NCBI GenBank assembly: GCA_963277665.1
Contig: OY728120.1
Coordinates: forward strand, 944,991,195-945,055,194
Length of the DNA: 64,000 bases
Source of the DNA: Viscum album
Lineage: Eukaryota > Streptophyta > Magnoliopsida > Santalales > Viscaceae
Direction: 5' to 3'
How positions within the stretch are numbered: the stretch's first letter is position 1; the number at the start of each line of letters is the position of its first letter. Position numbers and translations under genes: made by a program. Shown here piece by piece: positions 33,840 to 46,119 of this stretch. The notes beneath the pieces are model-generated. The model was not told the DNA's origin. It ran no database searches and saw only the letters and a program-made list of their open reading frames with translations.

Positions 33840-35213
33840 TATGCGGACGTCTTCCCCGACGACGTTCCAGGGCTACCTCCTCGCAGAGAGGTAGACTTTT
33901 ATATTAATCTGTACCCCGGGACAGCCTCGATATCCACTCCAGCATATCGGATGGCCCCCGCCGAGCTTCGAGAGCTACGGGTACAGTTGGAGGACTTGCA
34001 CGATAAGGGGTTCATCCGACCCAGTGTTTCACACTGGGCTTCCCCGATATTGTTCGCCAAGAAGGCGGACGGGAGCTTGCGACTGTGTGTCGATTATCGT
34101 TGCCTGAACCAGGTGACAGAGAGGAACAAGTATCCTCTACCAAGGATTGATGACCTCTTCGATCAGCTCAAGGGAGCACGATGGTTCTCGAAGATAGACC
34201 TCAGGTCAGGCTATCATCAGCTCAGAGTTCGAGACGAGGATGTGCAGAAGACGGCCTTAAGATGTCGGTATGGCCACTATGAGTTCTTGGTTATGCCTTT
34301 TGGTGTAACCAACGCTCCAACAGTGTTCATGAGCCTCATTAACAGGATCTTCCAGCCATACCTCGATCGATTTGTCGTGGTCTTCATCGACGACATTTTG
34401 GTGTACTCGACGACGGAGGAGGAGCACGCCTACCACCTGCGGGTTGTACTAGACACACTCTGAGAGCACCAGCTTTATGGAAAGCTCTCGAAGTTCCAGT
34501 TCTAATTACGTGAGGTCCACTTCTTGGGGCACGTCATTTCTGAGGCGGGAGTTGCAGTGGATCCTGCGAAGATCGAGGCAGTGCTAGCTTGGGAGCCACC
34601 CAAGAGCGTGACAGAGGTGCGGAGTTTCTTGGGTCTAGCCAGATACTATCGGAGATTTGTGCCGGACTTCTCCAGAGTTGCGGCCCCACTCTCAGCATTG
34701 ACAAAGAAGGGTAAACCCGTCGTTTGGTCAGACATATGTCAGCAGAGCTTCCAGGAGATGAGGCAGAGGTTGACCAGCGCACCTATCTTGAGGTTGCCTG
34801 AGGAGGGAGTTAGATATGAAGTCTACTGCGATGCATCAGGGACCAGACTTGGGTGTGTCCTGATGTAGGAGCGGGCCGTGATTGCCTACGGATCACGTTG
34901 GTTGAGGCCACATGAGCAGAACTACGCCACCCATGACCTGGAGTTGGCAGCAGTGGTCTTCGCTCTGAAGACATGGCGGCACTATCTGATGGGAGAGTGC
35001 TTTACAGTCTTTTCTGAACATCAGAGTCTCAGGTACGTCTTCTCTCAGAAGGACCTGAACCTGAGATAATGGCGATGGCTCGAGTTCCTCCAGGACTATG
35101 ACTTTGAGATAGTCTATACTCCTGGGAACGGGAACGTGGTAGCCGATGCCCTCAGCAGGAGGACGGGCATCCAGCTACTTGAGGAGATGACAGAGCAGCT
35201 AGCCGCTTTGTAG
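33840..35213 (+). pseudogene. pol: Element C reverse transcriptase and RNase H (premature stops)
   Basis: The RT spans about 33951-34860 with [65 protein letters not shown] and the catalytic FIDDILVYS (about 34383-34409). The connection block HFLGHVIS follows. RNase H begins with [13 protein letters not shown] near 34822 and continues with [14 protein letters not shown]. Stops are TGA 34461, TAA 34503, TAG 34866, TAA 35067 and TAG 35211, all in the same frame with no shift. The usual Asp of the RNase H TDH-type motif is Glu in FSEHQSLRY. Confidence 0.9.
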
Positions 35214-36698
35214 ATATCCTTCGTGGATAGAGATGGAGCAGCCTTCCTTCAGTCTCTCACAGTCTCTCCTCCACTTCTACAGTGGGTCAGAGAGGCACAG
35301 CGTGAGGACGCTGACTGTGAGACACAGCGTGCACAGATATCCTCGGGACAGGCCCCTGATGGCTTCTCTTTTGGAGCAGAGCACGACGTCCTTTTCAGAG
35401 GATGTACCCTCTTACCAGTTGCTTTACGAGAGGAGGTGTTGAGATATTTTCACACTTCTACTTTGGAGGTACATCCTGGAGTGGCGAAGATGTACCAGGA
35501 TCTCAGACGACAGCACTGGTGGCTGGGCATGAAGAAGGTTGTGGCAGAGTTCGTTTCACGGTGCCTCACCTGCCAGCAGGTGAAGGCAGAGCATCAGGTA
35601 CCAGCAGGCTTGGTACAGCCCTTGGAGGTCCCGGAGTGGAAGTGGGACGGGATATCTATGGACTTCATGACTGGACTTCCACGCACTTCCAGAGGTCACG
35701 ATTCCATTTGGGTGATTGTTGACCGACTCACCAAGTCGGCACACTTCTTACCCATCCGAGAGTAGGGCTCAGTGGAGAGCTTGGGGCGTCTCTACGTTCA
35801 GGATATTGTATGGCTTCACGGTGTGCCATCGACTATCGTCTCCGATCGGGACGCTCGTTTTACATCCTGGCTTTGGAAGGGGTTGCAGGAGGCGTTCGGG
35901 ACGCGGCTACGTCAGAGCACCTCCTTTCACCCTCAGACGGATGGTCAGACGGAGAGGACCATTTAGACTCTCGAGGACATGCTCCGCGCATGTGTCCTCG
36001 ACTTTGGTCGCAGCTGGGAGGACCACCTACCCTTGGTGGAGTTCGCGTACAACAACAGCTACCACTCCACCATCGGGATGACACCATACGAGGCGTTGTA
36101 CGGCAGGCCCTGCAGATATCTTTTGTGCTGGACAGACCCTGGGGAGTCAGCACTTGTGGGACCAGAGATGCTCCGGGCCACGACAGAGAAGGTCCAGGTC
36201 ATCCAGGAGCGGATGAGGACAGCACAGAGCCGGCAGAAGTCATATGCTGACAGGAGGTGGAGGCCACTAGAGTTCGAGGATGGCGACCACGTCTTCTTGC
36301 GGGTCTCACCTCGACGTGGTTTGCGGAGATTTGGCCAAGGCGACAAGTTGTCTCCACGCTTCATCAGACCCTTCCAGGTCCTCAACAGGGTTGAAGAGGT
36401 GGCTTATCTCTTGGCTCTGCCACCTCAGTTGCACCGGGTGCACGACGTCTTCCACGTATCTCAGCTGAGGAGATACGTGCACGACCCGACACACATCATT
36501 GACTATGGGGAGCTAGACGTGGATGATGGGGCAACTTTTGCGGAGGTCCCAATGGAGATAGAGGATCGACAAGAGAGGGTCCTACGTGGGCGATCGATTC
36601 CTCTTGTGCGCATGAGATGGCAGCACAGGAACCTCCAGGAGATCACATGGGAGCGGGAGGCTCAGATGTGTGCTCAGTACCCACTTTTGTTTCCCTAG
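35214..36698 (+). pseudogene. pol: Element C integrase with chromodomain-like C-terminus (premature stops)
   Basis: The HHCC zinc domain (HTSTLEVHPG then CLTCQQVK) lies at about 35450-35585. The catalytic core follows with Asp in ISMDFMTGLP, Asp in IVSDRDARF and Glu in TLEDMLRAC. Then come the GPY/F-like region (GDKLSPRFIRPFQVL) and VHDVFHVSQLRRY. The end holds RGRSIPLVRMRWQ then ITWEREAQM and YPLLFP, typical of the chromodomain-like tail of Tekay/Del-type chromoviruses; that clade call is an inference. Stops are TAG 35763 and TAG 35964, before the terminal TAG 36696. The final 239 codons are open. Confidence 0.9.
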
Positions 36699-36713
36699 TT
36701 TATGATGTATCTT

Positions 36714-36745
36714 TAAGGGGACGTAAAGCCCTGAGGCGGGAGTAA
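36714..36745 (+). other. Element C polypurine region
   Basis: Purine-rich AAGGGGACG and GAGGCGGGAG precede the 3' LTR start TGTAAAGACC at 36746. The second block is the likely plus-strand primer. Confidence 0.6.
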
Positions 36746-39700
36746 TGTAAAGACCTGTAAATTTCAAGGAATTTTTTTTTCATAATTTTCTTTGGAATTT
36801 TGCAAGAGCACAGTCTCTGACGGCACCTGATTCCGAGGCCCGGTGTGCCCGGAATCATTTTACGAAGTTTGGCTCGGGTACGTTCAGTGAACGGACGTGC
36901 AGGTTTTTTCTAACTTTTGAACCGGTGCCCGGAATCGAATTCTGAGGGCACCGATGAAATCGCAGCGCCGGTATTCGCTTAGAAACGCCTCTTTCGGAGT
37001 TGCGTTTGCTCGGGTGTGGTTTTTAATTTTCGGGCTAAAAGTTAAGAAATAAAATAATTTTGCGACAACTTCATTTTATTTCACTTAAGCCACTTGGAAG
37101 CCACTTGAAGCCACTTAAAAGCGGCTTAAACTGGGTTGATCCGGATAGGATACTATCCAAGAAATATCCTACCCCCTCGGTAGGATATTTGTGAGGTGGG
37201 GTCCGCACGATCCCCTCCGTTTCTTTCCGCTAAGTAACGCACCCGCGAAAACCCGTCATTATGAAAGTCAACTGACGCGTTTTCTTAATTTCTTAACAAC
37301 CCATTTAATTGGGCGGTTTATTTCGTAAATTAAATGAGTTGTTTCTTTCGTTGAATTAATTCAACGAATTGATGGGTCGTTACTTTACCTTTTTTTTTGT
37401 GTGTTGGCATAATAATAAAATAAGACCAACCAGTCTTTTGAAAGTTTGCGCGTTGAGAGGATTTGACAAAATCCTTGCATCTTCTTTCTCCTTCGCGAAG
37501 AACGCGAAGAACGTGAAGAACGCGAAGAACGCCGTCATCCATGGAAATCGACGACGCTCTAATCTGAGACGTTCTTCCCCGCCCCGATCCCCGATCACCA
37601 ACCGTTTGAGGTGAGTGATTTCGGGTTTCTTCTAAAAGTTCTTTGTGGTTTAAAACGAAACACGGATTTAATTATTTATAATTAAAATCTGTTGTTTCTT
37701 GGTCCGTCGAGTTCGTCGACGCAATGCCGGATTCTACGACGACGCGATGCCCTTCCGCGACGACGCGACGATCTCCACCTTCCGTGACGAGCATTCCGCG
37801 AAGAACGCTCACGCGCGACGACTGCGAGGTATGGATTTTATTTTTGGATTACCCCTTTTTATATTCCCGTAAATGTTTCTTTAAAAAGTTAAAGAACCGG
37901 ATTTGTGAAAAAATTTAAACTTATTAAAATTATTTTTTCCTGTGTGGAATAAAAATTCTCCCGTTGTTTATATCTAACGCGGAGGGTGCGGGCCAAACGA
38001 ACACGGCCCGGTAACCCTCCGCTGTTCTTCGTTCTTGTGAGGATTGACGGGCGACAACGGAACGTGCCGAAACGGAAGTTTGATGATCCCGCAGTGAAGA
38101 ACGATTCCCGGGAGGAGCAACGGCGCAGACGGGAAGAAAAACGGGCCCCCGGAGCAACTCCGGCGGCCCGCAGAAGCTGGCGACGGCGCGGGTCGCCGGC
38201 ACGGCGGCGCCCGGCGCGCCGCCGGACGAGACCGCCGCGGCACCGGCCGCGGCGGCGGCGCTCGCGGGACGCGGCTGAATCCGCGTCCGGTTGTCTGGCC
38301 GACACCCCGCGGGTGCTGCGGGGGTGTCTCGCGGGGCGACGGCTCCCCCCGTGTCGGCCACTCGGCCGCTCGGCCGAGCCGGGCCGGGATGGCAGAGCCA
38401 GACCGGTCCGACCGGGTTGGACCGGGATGGACCGGGTCAGACCGGGTTCGGCCGACCCAGGGGGGTCGGGCCGGATCGGCCCGGGCCCGGACCCCCCGTC
38501 TTCAGACAGTTTTGGTTCAAATGGATGTATCTTGAGCTACGGGCCTCCAAACGACCTGCCGTCAGCGGCAACACGATCCTTGGATTGAGACGGTCGTTTC
38601 AGTATATCGCACTCAAGGTTTCGGAGTACTTTGTGTTCGGTTGGGTTTGTTCGTACACGAAACCAACCGGGCCCTCGGAGAGGAAACACTCATATCTTGA
38701 GCTACGGACGTCCGATTGACGTGCCGTCAGCTTTGTTGACTTCCTCTAAATGAGACGGATCTTTTGGCTTACTCCGCTCGAGGTTTGGACGCAGGTGGAG
38801 TACGGTCGGGTTGGTTTTGCCTTAAAAACCAACCGGGCCCCTGGGACGAAAAAGCCAATAACTCTCAGACCGGGCGTCCGATTGATGCGCCGTCTGCGAC
38901 GTTGAGTTCCTATTGACGATACGGAACTTTTGGATACATCAACTTTGGTCTTTGTGATAGTTTATGTATCGGCCTCTCGGCTCGTGGAGCGGACCCTCCC
39001 GAACGAGCTTGCTGTTTGCGGGAACCCTAGAGCTGGCTGCGACTGCTTCTTCGACAGCGACGACTGTGCAGAGATCCTCTGTGGACTCCGACGACGACCG
39101 TGTAGAGATCCTCAGTGGACTGCGGCGATGACTGTGCAGAGGTCCTCAGTGGACTGCGACGACTACTGCACTCAGCGATCCTACGTGGATCCGTGCTACA
39201 GGTCATGTGTGGGCCCGGTCCTGTGTGGGCCTGATCCTGTGTGGGTCTGATCCTGTGTGGGTCAGCGCTCAGCGGTTCTGTGTGAGCCAGCGCCTACAGG
39301 TCCTGTGTGGGCCCGATCCTGTGTGGGTCATTGCGGGGGTTAGTTACCTATCGATTTTTCATGGGTCCGATGACTTAGATGGATCAGTGATCATCTTCAT
39401 CGTCATTCGAAGAAGTATACCTGTGTGAGCTGAATCTTCTGTTACTCTCCTTTGTGGATTGTGTAGAGCTATCCTGTGTGGATTTAATTTTTATTCTCCT
39501 TTGTGGATTGTGTTGAGCTATCCTGTGTGGATTTATTATTTACTCTCCTTTGTGGATTGTGTTATGCTATCCTGTGTGGGTATATGTTTTGCTTTCCTGT
39601 GTGGACTGGGTTGTGCTTGGGCTCGGACGTTGGAGCCGAACGGGAATTGATGACTTAGGTATATGTATGGGCATACACCTAAGTCGTGTCAGATGTTACT

Positions 39701-40252
39701 TCATGATTGTATCTTTCCTTGTAGATTATCCTTTGTGGATTTTGGGAGACCTTCGGGGGTCTCGGGGTCCCTACTGAGTAGCTTATACTCACCCCTACAC
39801 GGGCTATGCCCGCACTACGTTGTGTTGGTTGCAGACGACGGACAACGCTAATCGTGGTGGAGGCGTGCGTAGCAGGACGGTACCTGGAGGTGGACCACTG
39901 GGCGGGACGTACTCGGAGCGGTCAGGTGGACCCGAGGAGCAGTGGAGGCTATCTGTACCCACCCTTCAGGTGGGACTTCCAGAGGACGGCTCGACGCTGT
40001 AGTTTTTCCTTTCAGTTGTACTTTACAGTTGGGCTTGTATTTCCGGCCCCTTTTACTTTCAGCACAGCTTGTACCGTTTTTACTTAGTGTTTACATTTCC
40101 GCTTGCTTACTCTATGGTGCTTGTTTACTTTTCAAGGGCAATTCCTTCCCTTTTTGTTGGGATTTACACCTTGGTGCTAGTCGCCAGCCCCTGGCCTATG
40201 GAAGGCGGGCTTGGGGTAGTCCCGGCACGGGCCCCGAGGATGGGTCGTGAGA
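36746..40252 (+). mobile_element. Element C 3' LTR
   Basis: It aligns with 28274-31917 over its length, beginning TGTAAAGACCTG. It lacks the extra 110 bp near 29815-29930 and has smaller gaps. The last bases read GGGTCGTGAGA instead of the 5' LTR's GGGTCGTGACA, so the terminal dinucleotide has mutated. The many C/T and G/A differences between the LTRs suggest long residence and methylation-driven change. Confidence 0.9.
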
Positions 40253-42382
40253 TCACAAACCTTACCCTTCAGTCTTATGAGGGTTTTATAAGGGGTTATA
40301 TAACAAGACCCTAGAATTATGACTATGAACATTTTTTTTTGTATAAATAATGTGCATTCATTTTATTATTGTTACTTTGTAAATATTTATTAAAGTAAAA
40401 ATAGTATTTTTAGTTAATATTCATCTAAGAAATATATTTTGGTGAATTAAGGGATTTTTGAATTAAATTATATAGTATTAAAATTTTAATAAATTAATTT
40501 TGTTAAATATAAATGATTGTTCAATTTTTTTGAATGAAATTGTACAAATTCACATATTTATAAAAAAAATTAGATAAAATGAATATTATTTTTTGAATCA
40601 GGACATCGAAATTATCCAATGGTGAATTTTTCATTATTTTTCGAGACAGTCGAATGTTTGGGAAAAAATTAAATACTATTTAAATATATAATGTGTATTA
40701 TGACATCATAATGACACAATAGTGATGTAATAAGAAAATAAACATTATGTTTGGACAATATATGTTTTACCAATAAAATAATGTGATTTTGGGTTTGCTT
40801 GATTTATTTTAGAAGTCCGTAGTAGATCCTTCAAGGCTTATAAAGCATTTTTCCTTTTTAAAATTGTTTTCCTTGAGAGTGTGACTCACCTCCACATAAG
40901 AAACCATATTATTTTAGGAATTTAGGCCTCTGAAATCAGAAAATATTTTTTTCCACTCTCCTTTGGGAAAAACCATGGGTCGGTATGCGGTTTTGATTAG
41001 TTTAATTTGAGGTTTCCCAAACCTAAATAATAAAGAATTTCCCCTCATTTCCTAGATAAACCCACCCATGCTTCCACATCCTCTTCACTCAAAGCCTTTG
41101 GAGTTCGACCAACCCCTACCCTATTCTCTCTAGAATCCTTCCAAGGTGCCACAAGCTCCCAATAAGACTCTCCCAAGCCTCTCCCAAGTCTTTGGGATCA
41201 CATTTCCAAGTAAGGGATTTCTTCCTATCACATTTTTGTCAAATAGTATTTAAGTTGTTATGCCCTTTTTTATCAATTGAAAATGTTGGGGTATGATTTC
41301 ACACCTCCCCCATACTTCCATCTTTATGTTTTGATTATGTGAGGCCCCTTTCTCTCTCATTAAGGCATCCCATGTACAACCATTACCAGGTTGAAATTCT
41401 GTGAGGGATTTCTCTCTCCTCTTTTTCACCCAAGTAATTATTTTGTATTATGTATCTAAATTCCATTATTATTATTGAGAAATGTATCTATATGACCACC
41501 TTAATTTCAATTTCAGAGAAATATTATGAGACACCCATTTCTCTCTCATCAACCATTTTTTATGAGTTCTTATTTCACGTCGTTATGCTGCTGAAATTGC
41601 ACCACATTATTCCTAGCCAAGATCATAGTGTAGTGAATACCATACCCATGTCTCTATAAAGGGTATTCACCTTTATGAACATATAAATATTGAATGGTAC
41701 AATAATTTATTTATTACACATTAATTAATTATGGAAAAACTTATGATGCAGATTGATTCCATGTTACATGATCCATGTGTCACACTTATGCATGAAATGA
41801 AATGTTTATGAAAGGATGTGCCCTGAGAGTGCTCCAAAGCATTGGGTAAAGTGTAGTATCATGATAAGTCATGTGAAATGAGTTTTTTAACATTCTAATT
41901 CAAGTGAAACAAGGGTTTACTCATGATTCATGTTCAATGAGGGTTTACTCATGCTCCATGTGCAATGACCTTTAGCTCATGCTAATTCCATGTTAAGTGT
42001 GGTTGCCACATTTCCATGTTATTGTTATCATGCTTTATCATGCCTTTATGTTCATGTTTCTCTAGTGCTCCAATGATTTACCTATTTTCTATCATTTATT
42101 TTAACCCTCATGTTATTCCATTATTATTCCCTTACTAGGATTTATAGCTCAACCATTTTTTATGCATGTCCTCAAGTTATCCCATTCATTGCTATATATG
42201 AGGGAATGTAGTGGTCATGTAATAGAAGTTTTCAATAAAGATGTTTTATTTAATGATTTATATTGTTATGTAATGATACTAAGCCCCAAATACACTATAA
42301 CTCTCGATATTCTATGTTTTATCAAGTGAATTTTATGTAATAAATCATGTTTAAGTTTGTAATAAAGAGGAGGGTTGTCATA
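40253..42382 (+). mobile_element. Element B 5' LTR, second segment
   Basis: It resumes at TCACAAACC and aligns with 47857-49969 plus 60256-60357 of the 3' LTR. It ends GGTTGTCATA, two bases before the primer site. The empty site matching the insertion point of element D is intact here (ATGTAATGATACTAAG near 42269-42284). The TATA box is mutated (TAGATAAA at 41053-41060, versus TATATAAA in the 3' LTR). Confidence 0.87.
41633..41670 (+). repeat. Stem-loop in element B 5' LTR
   Basis: GTGAATACC (41633-41641) and GGTATTCAC (41662-41670) are perfect 9-bp inverted arms around a 20-nt loop. The same hairpin lies at 49324-49361 in the 3' LTR, with one arm changed to GGTATTTAC, still paired as G-U in RNA. 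It sits in a place comparable to the compound hairpins of A and D. Confidence 0.6.
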
Positions 42383-42384
42383 GT

Positions 42385-42396
42385 TGGTATCAGAGG
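42385..42396 (+). other. Element B primer-binding site
   Basis: TGGTATCAGAGG lies two bases past the LTR end and is identical to the site of element A copy 2. Confidence 0.87.
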
Positions 42397-42890
42397 ATAC
42401 GTTTAGTTATTTTTTTGATTAGGATTAGAAAACCCTAGTGAAGCCTTAGAGACAAGACTATGTGTAATAAAAAAATACCTTGGTTTTTGTGGGTATTGAT
42501 TAAGTGGTTTATCACTCAAATACATCTCTGTCTAGATACGAGCAGGTTGAGGCAGCTCTATCACAAATGTACCTAGGGTTGAAAACCCCAAAAAGTAGTT
42601 TTCGGCTTGACCTGAGGAATCCAGGCGCAAGACAACATGCCTTGCTGTACTCTTGGTTATGACACTCCTAGGGGATACGCATTGGAAAATTCACAATATT
42701 TGTATGAACCATTATTAATGGAATTAAGAAAAGGCCCTTAAGAATATATGTTAGACTGTAGATAATAAATAGAATTGATTGAAGCCTATGGATTCATAAG
42801 ATAAGGAAATAAGAGTTATTTTTATGTCATCAGTTTTGTCCTTGGATTACCCTTTATGTGTTACCCCTAACTTTCCTTTTATTCTAGCCA

Positions 42891-43960
42891 ATGGCTAGTA
42901 ATAGGAAAACTCGAGCTTACAACCGATGTGAAGATCAATGTGATGACTGTGCTAATGACATGCCCAATCCGAAGGGAGCGGGAATTTCGAACATTGTCAT
43001 GCTTCTCTCTCAATTAATTAAATATTTGAATATAAACATGGGTCAAGAGGTATGTTCAACCCCCCCCCCCCCCCCTAAGAAATTACAAGTTGTTATCGAT
43101 ATCTTCATGAGACAAAGACCTCCTACATTTAATAGATCATCTGATCCCTCAATCGCTGAACAATGGACCAAATCCATTGAAAAGATCTTCCACATCCTTC
43201 AATGTTCTAAAAAAGAGAAGGTTATCCTAGATGCTTATCGTATAGAAGGTGAATCTGATCAATGGTGGATGTTGATCACAAATATGAAGCCTAAGGAGGA
43301 GATCGAGGCGTTGGAATGGAAGGATTTCGAGAAGATATTTTTCAATAAATATTTTCCATGCACCCTCAGACTTAATATAGAAAGGTTCTTTATTTCCATC
43401 AAGGAATAAGAAGAAGAATATGTAGGAGCGTATGAGTAAAACTTCACAAGGATTGCATGATACGCCTTCGGATTTGTCATTAACCCTGAATGCAAGGTTG
43501 ACCGCTTCTTTGGTGGGATGAAACCTCGCCTACGGAAAGCGCCGGCGATCCATGAATTCGACAGCTATGAGGAAATTGTCTGATGTGACCTAAAGGTCGA
43601 AATGGAGATTGGGAATCTCAAGGGTATAATGGGGATAAGAAGCGTAAGGTGGACTTCAATGCAGGAAGTCCGATGGATAAATCCAATAGTGCTAAGAGGA
43701 TCTAGCACCCCACTTTCCAAAGGTGCAGAAAGAAGCACACTCAAAATTGCCTGAAGGGGACAAGGAAATGCTTTAAGTGTGGTAAATAAGGGAAACTAGA
43801 TATTAACTATTGGATAGAAAAACACGTGGCTGGAATAGAAGAGAGGAATGCTCCATTCAAACCTCAATGCATTTTTCATTGCTACAACTGCAAGGAAATA
43901 GGCCATCTTGCATATCAGTTCCCTAAGCCAGCTGTTTTTAGAGACAACCAACAACCACCA
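42891..43960 (+). pseudogene. gag: Element B gag (broken)
   Basis: ATG 42891 opens 172 codons up to TAA 43407. The N-terminus has a Cys-rich NRCEDQCDDC resembling that of element A gag (QCNGQCNDC). The capsid part has FMRQRPPTFNRSSDPSIAEQW, EKIFHILQCS, WKDFEKIFFNKYFP. A run of 16 C at 43060-43075 encodes a Pro stretch and is a likely slippage site. Beyond the stop, decayed capsid sequence continues (about 43410-43600) and three degenerate zinc knuckles follow (43725-43930), each with at least one missing Cys or His or a stop. It was probably a full gag of the same lineage as element A's. Confidence 0.85.
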
Positions 43961-43989
43961 TGGCAGTAAGGGCTTACTTTTTCCATCAC

Positions 43990-45700
43990 TAATGCCGATG
44001 TGAACCTCAAAAACGAAGTGGTGATAGGTACACTAGTTATTCATTCAATAATAGCGAGCATAATTTTTGATTCAGGTTCTATAGGTTATTTTATTTCCTA
44101 AAAGTTTAGTAGAACAATCCCAACACCACCAAAAATCATGGAACTGAAGATGTCGGTGAGTCTGGAAATTTGGGAAATCATTTCACCCCATGAATATAAT
44201 TCCTCCCCTGTCATAATCTGTGGATTGAATTTCCCAGAAAACCTCATTATACACCGTCTGGTGTAATTTGATGCAATTCTTGGTATAGATTGGCTTTCCT
44301 TATATAGAGCCAACATAAATTGACGTGAGAGGGAAATCACTCTCCATGAAGAGAATCGACCCCCGATTTCATACAAGTGTAAGGTGGAAGATGAATCTTC
44401 TTTAACTCCATCATCTCAAGCATGGATATTACTGACCTATGATCACGTGTATCTGGATCAAATGATTGAGTCTAAGGAGGAAACCATCCTTGATGACATG
44501 CCTATTATGTGGGAATTTCCTAAAGTGTTTCCTTAGGAATTTATGGGTCTCCCTCTTATAAGAGATGTTAAATTATCAATTGATATTATACCACTGGAAT
44601 TTCCAATATCCAAGACACCATATAGAATGGAAATTGTGGAGCTTGAGGAGCTGAAGAAACAACTATAGGAGAATCTAGATAAAGGGTTTATACGTCCAAG
44701 TGCTTCACTATGGGGTGCACCAGTCCTCTTCGTCAATTAGATGGATGAGTCAATGCGCATTTTCATCGATTATTGTGAGATTAACAAAATCATGATAAAT
44801 AACAAGTATCCTATCACACAAATTGATGACTTGTTCGATCAGCTGCATGGAGAATAATACTTCTACAAGGTGGATTTGCGGTCAGGATATTATCAAGTAA
44901 GGGTGAAGAAGGAAGATATCCCCAAGACTACTTTTCGTACAAGATACGAGCACTATGAATTCATAGTAATACCTTTAGGACTCACTAATTCTCTAACAAT
45001 ATTCATGGAATTGATGAATAAAGTCTTTAGAGATTACCTCGAAAAATTTGTTGTAGTCTTTATAGATGATATTCTCATACACTCCAAAACCAAGGAGGAT
45101 CATGAGGAGCATCTAAGAACTATACTAGAGACCTTGCGGAAGGAGAAGATCTATGAAATGTACAACAAGTGTGAGTTCTGGTTGATGGATGTCTCATTCG
45201 TTAGGCATATCATCACATGTAATGGGTTATCTGTGGATCCCTCCAAAAGAGATGCAATAGAGGGATGGTTGAGGACAACATCGGTAATGGATATGTGTAA
45301 CTTCTTGGGGTTTTCTGGACATTATCGACGATTTTTAAGAAATTTCTCATTATTGTATAACCCTCTTACCAAGATAAATCGGAAGGGAGTACAGATTGCT
45401 TGGAGTGATGAATGCAAAGAAATCTTCAAGGAGTTAAAAAGGAGACTTATCACTATGACCGTGCTCACTTTCCCACAAGTGGAGATATTTCTTTTGTATT
45501 CAGTGATGCATCAAAGAAGGGCTTGGGATATGTGTTGATGAAAAATGACAATGTCATTGACAATGCTTTAAGGCAATTTAATGTTCATGAGCAGGATTAT
45601 CCAACACATGATTTGGAGTGGGCTGCGGTGATCTTCACTTTAAAAATTTGGTGGTATTATCTCTTTTAGCAGAAGTGTGAAATATATACGGACCACAATA
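43990..45700 (+). pseudogene. pol: Element B protease, reverse transcriptase and RNase H (broken)
   Basis: The protease shows IFDSGS in place of DTG (about 44058-44078) and ILGIDWLSL (about 44274-44300). The RT runs from about 44670: [52 protein letters not shown], and the catalytic FIDDILIHS near 45058-45084. The longest open piece is 44870-45538. A shift near 45485-45500 moves the RNase H into another frame, where FSDASKKGLGYVLM, THDLEWAAVIF and a TDH-type motif appear. Several stops interrupt it (for example TAG near 44740 and TAA near 44857). Confidence 0.88.
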
Positions 45701-46119
45701 GACAAAGTACATATTTAGATAAAAAGAGTTGAACATGATAGAAATGAAGATGGTTAGAGCTGATCAAATACTATGAATTCTCAATCAATTACCACCCTGG
45801 GAAAGTGAACACGATGGAAGATTCTCTAAGTAGAAATGACCTAGTGATTCTATCACTGATGAGAATTCAGAAGGATACAATCTTCTTAGATTTGATGTAG
45901 ATGGACATGGGAAGCATAAAGAAGGGAACATCATCAATCCTTTCACAAATGATTGCTCAAACATCTCTTTTGGTATGGTTAATGGATGATCAAAGGGATG
46001 ATGTGGGCATTCACAAGAATGTGGAAGAAGAGGGAAATCCTTGGAGTTAAATGTTAATGAAGAAGGAATTGTGAGATTTGGGAAAATACTATGTGTTCCA
46101 TCAAGTTCAGAGCTATATA
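45701..46119 (+). pseudogene. Element B RNase H to integrase linker
   Basis: This is the region between RNase H and the integrase zinc domain. NYHPGKVNTMEDSLSRND near 45785-45840 is the conserved end of RNase H. The remainder is a variable linker with stops and I see no further domain. Confidence 0.55.

Larger units (their letters stand above)
28274..40252 (+). mobile_element. Element C: GC-rich chromodomain-type Ty3/gypsy retrotransposon
   Basis: A 12-kb plus-strand element lies inside the 5' LTR of B. LTRs are 28274-31917 (3644 bp) and 36746-40252 (3507 bp), with an internal domain of 4.8 kb. The target duplication is TCAC(T/A): TCACT at 28269-28273 and TCACA at 40253-40257. The uninterrupted B 3' LTR near 47855 reads through ATCACACACC, confirming the insertion point. 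Base composition is much richer in G and C than all surrounding DNA. Gag, protease, RT, RNase H, integrase and a chromodomain-like C-terminus occur in order in one reading frame broken by 14 stops. Confidence 0.93.
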
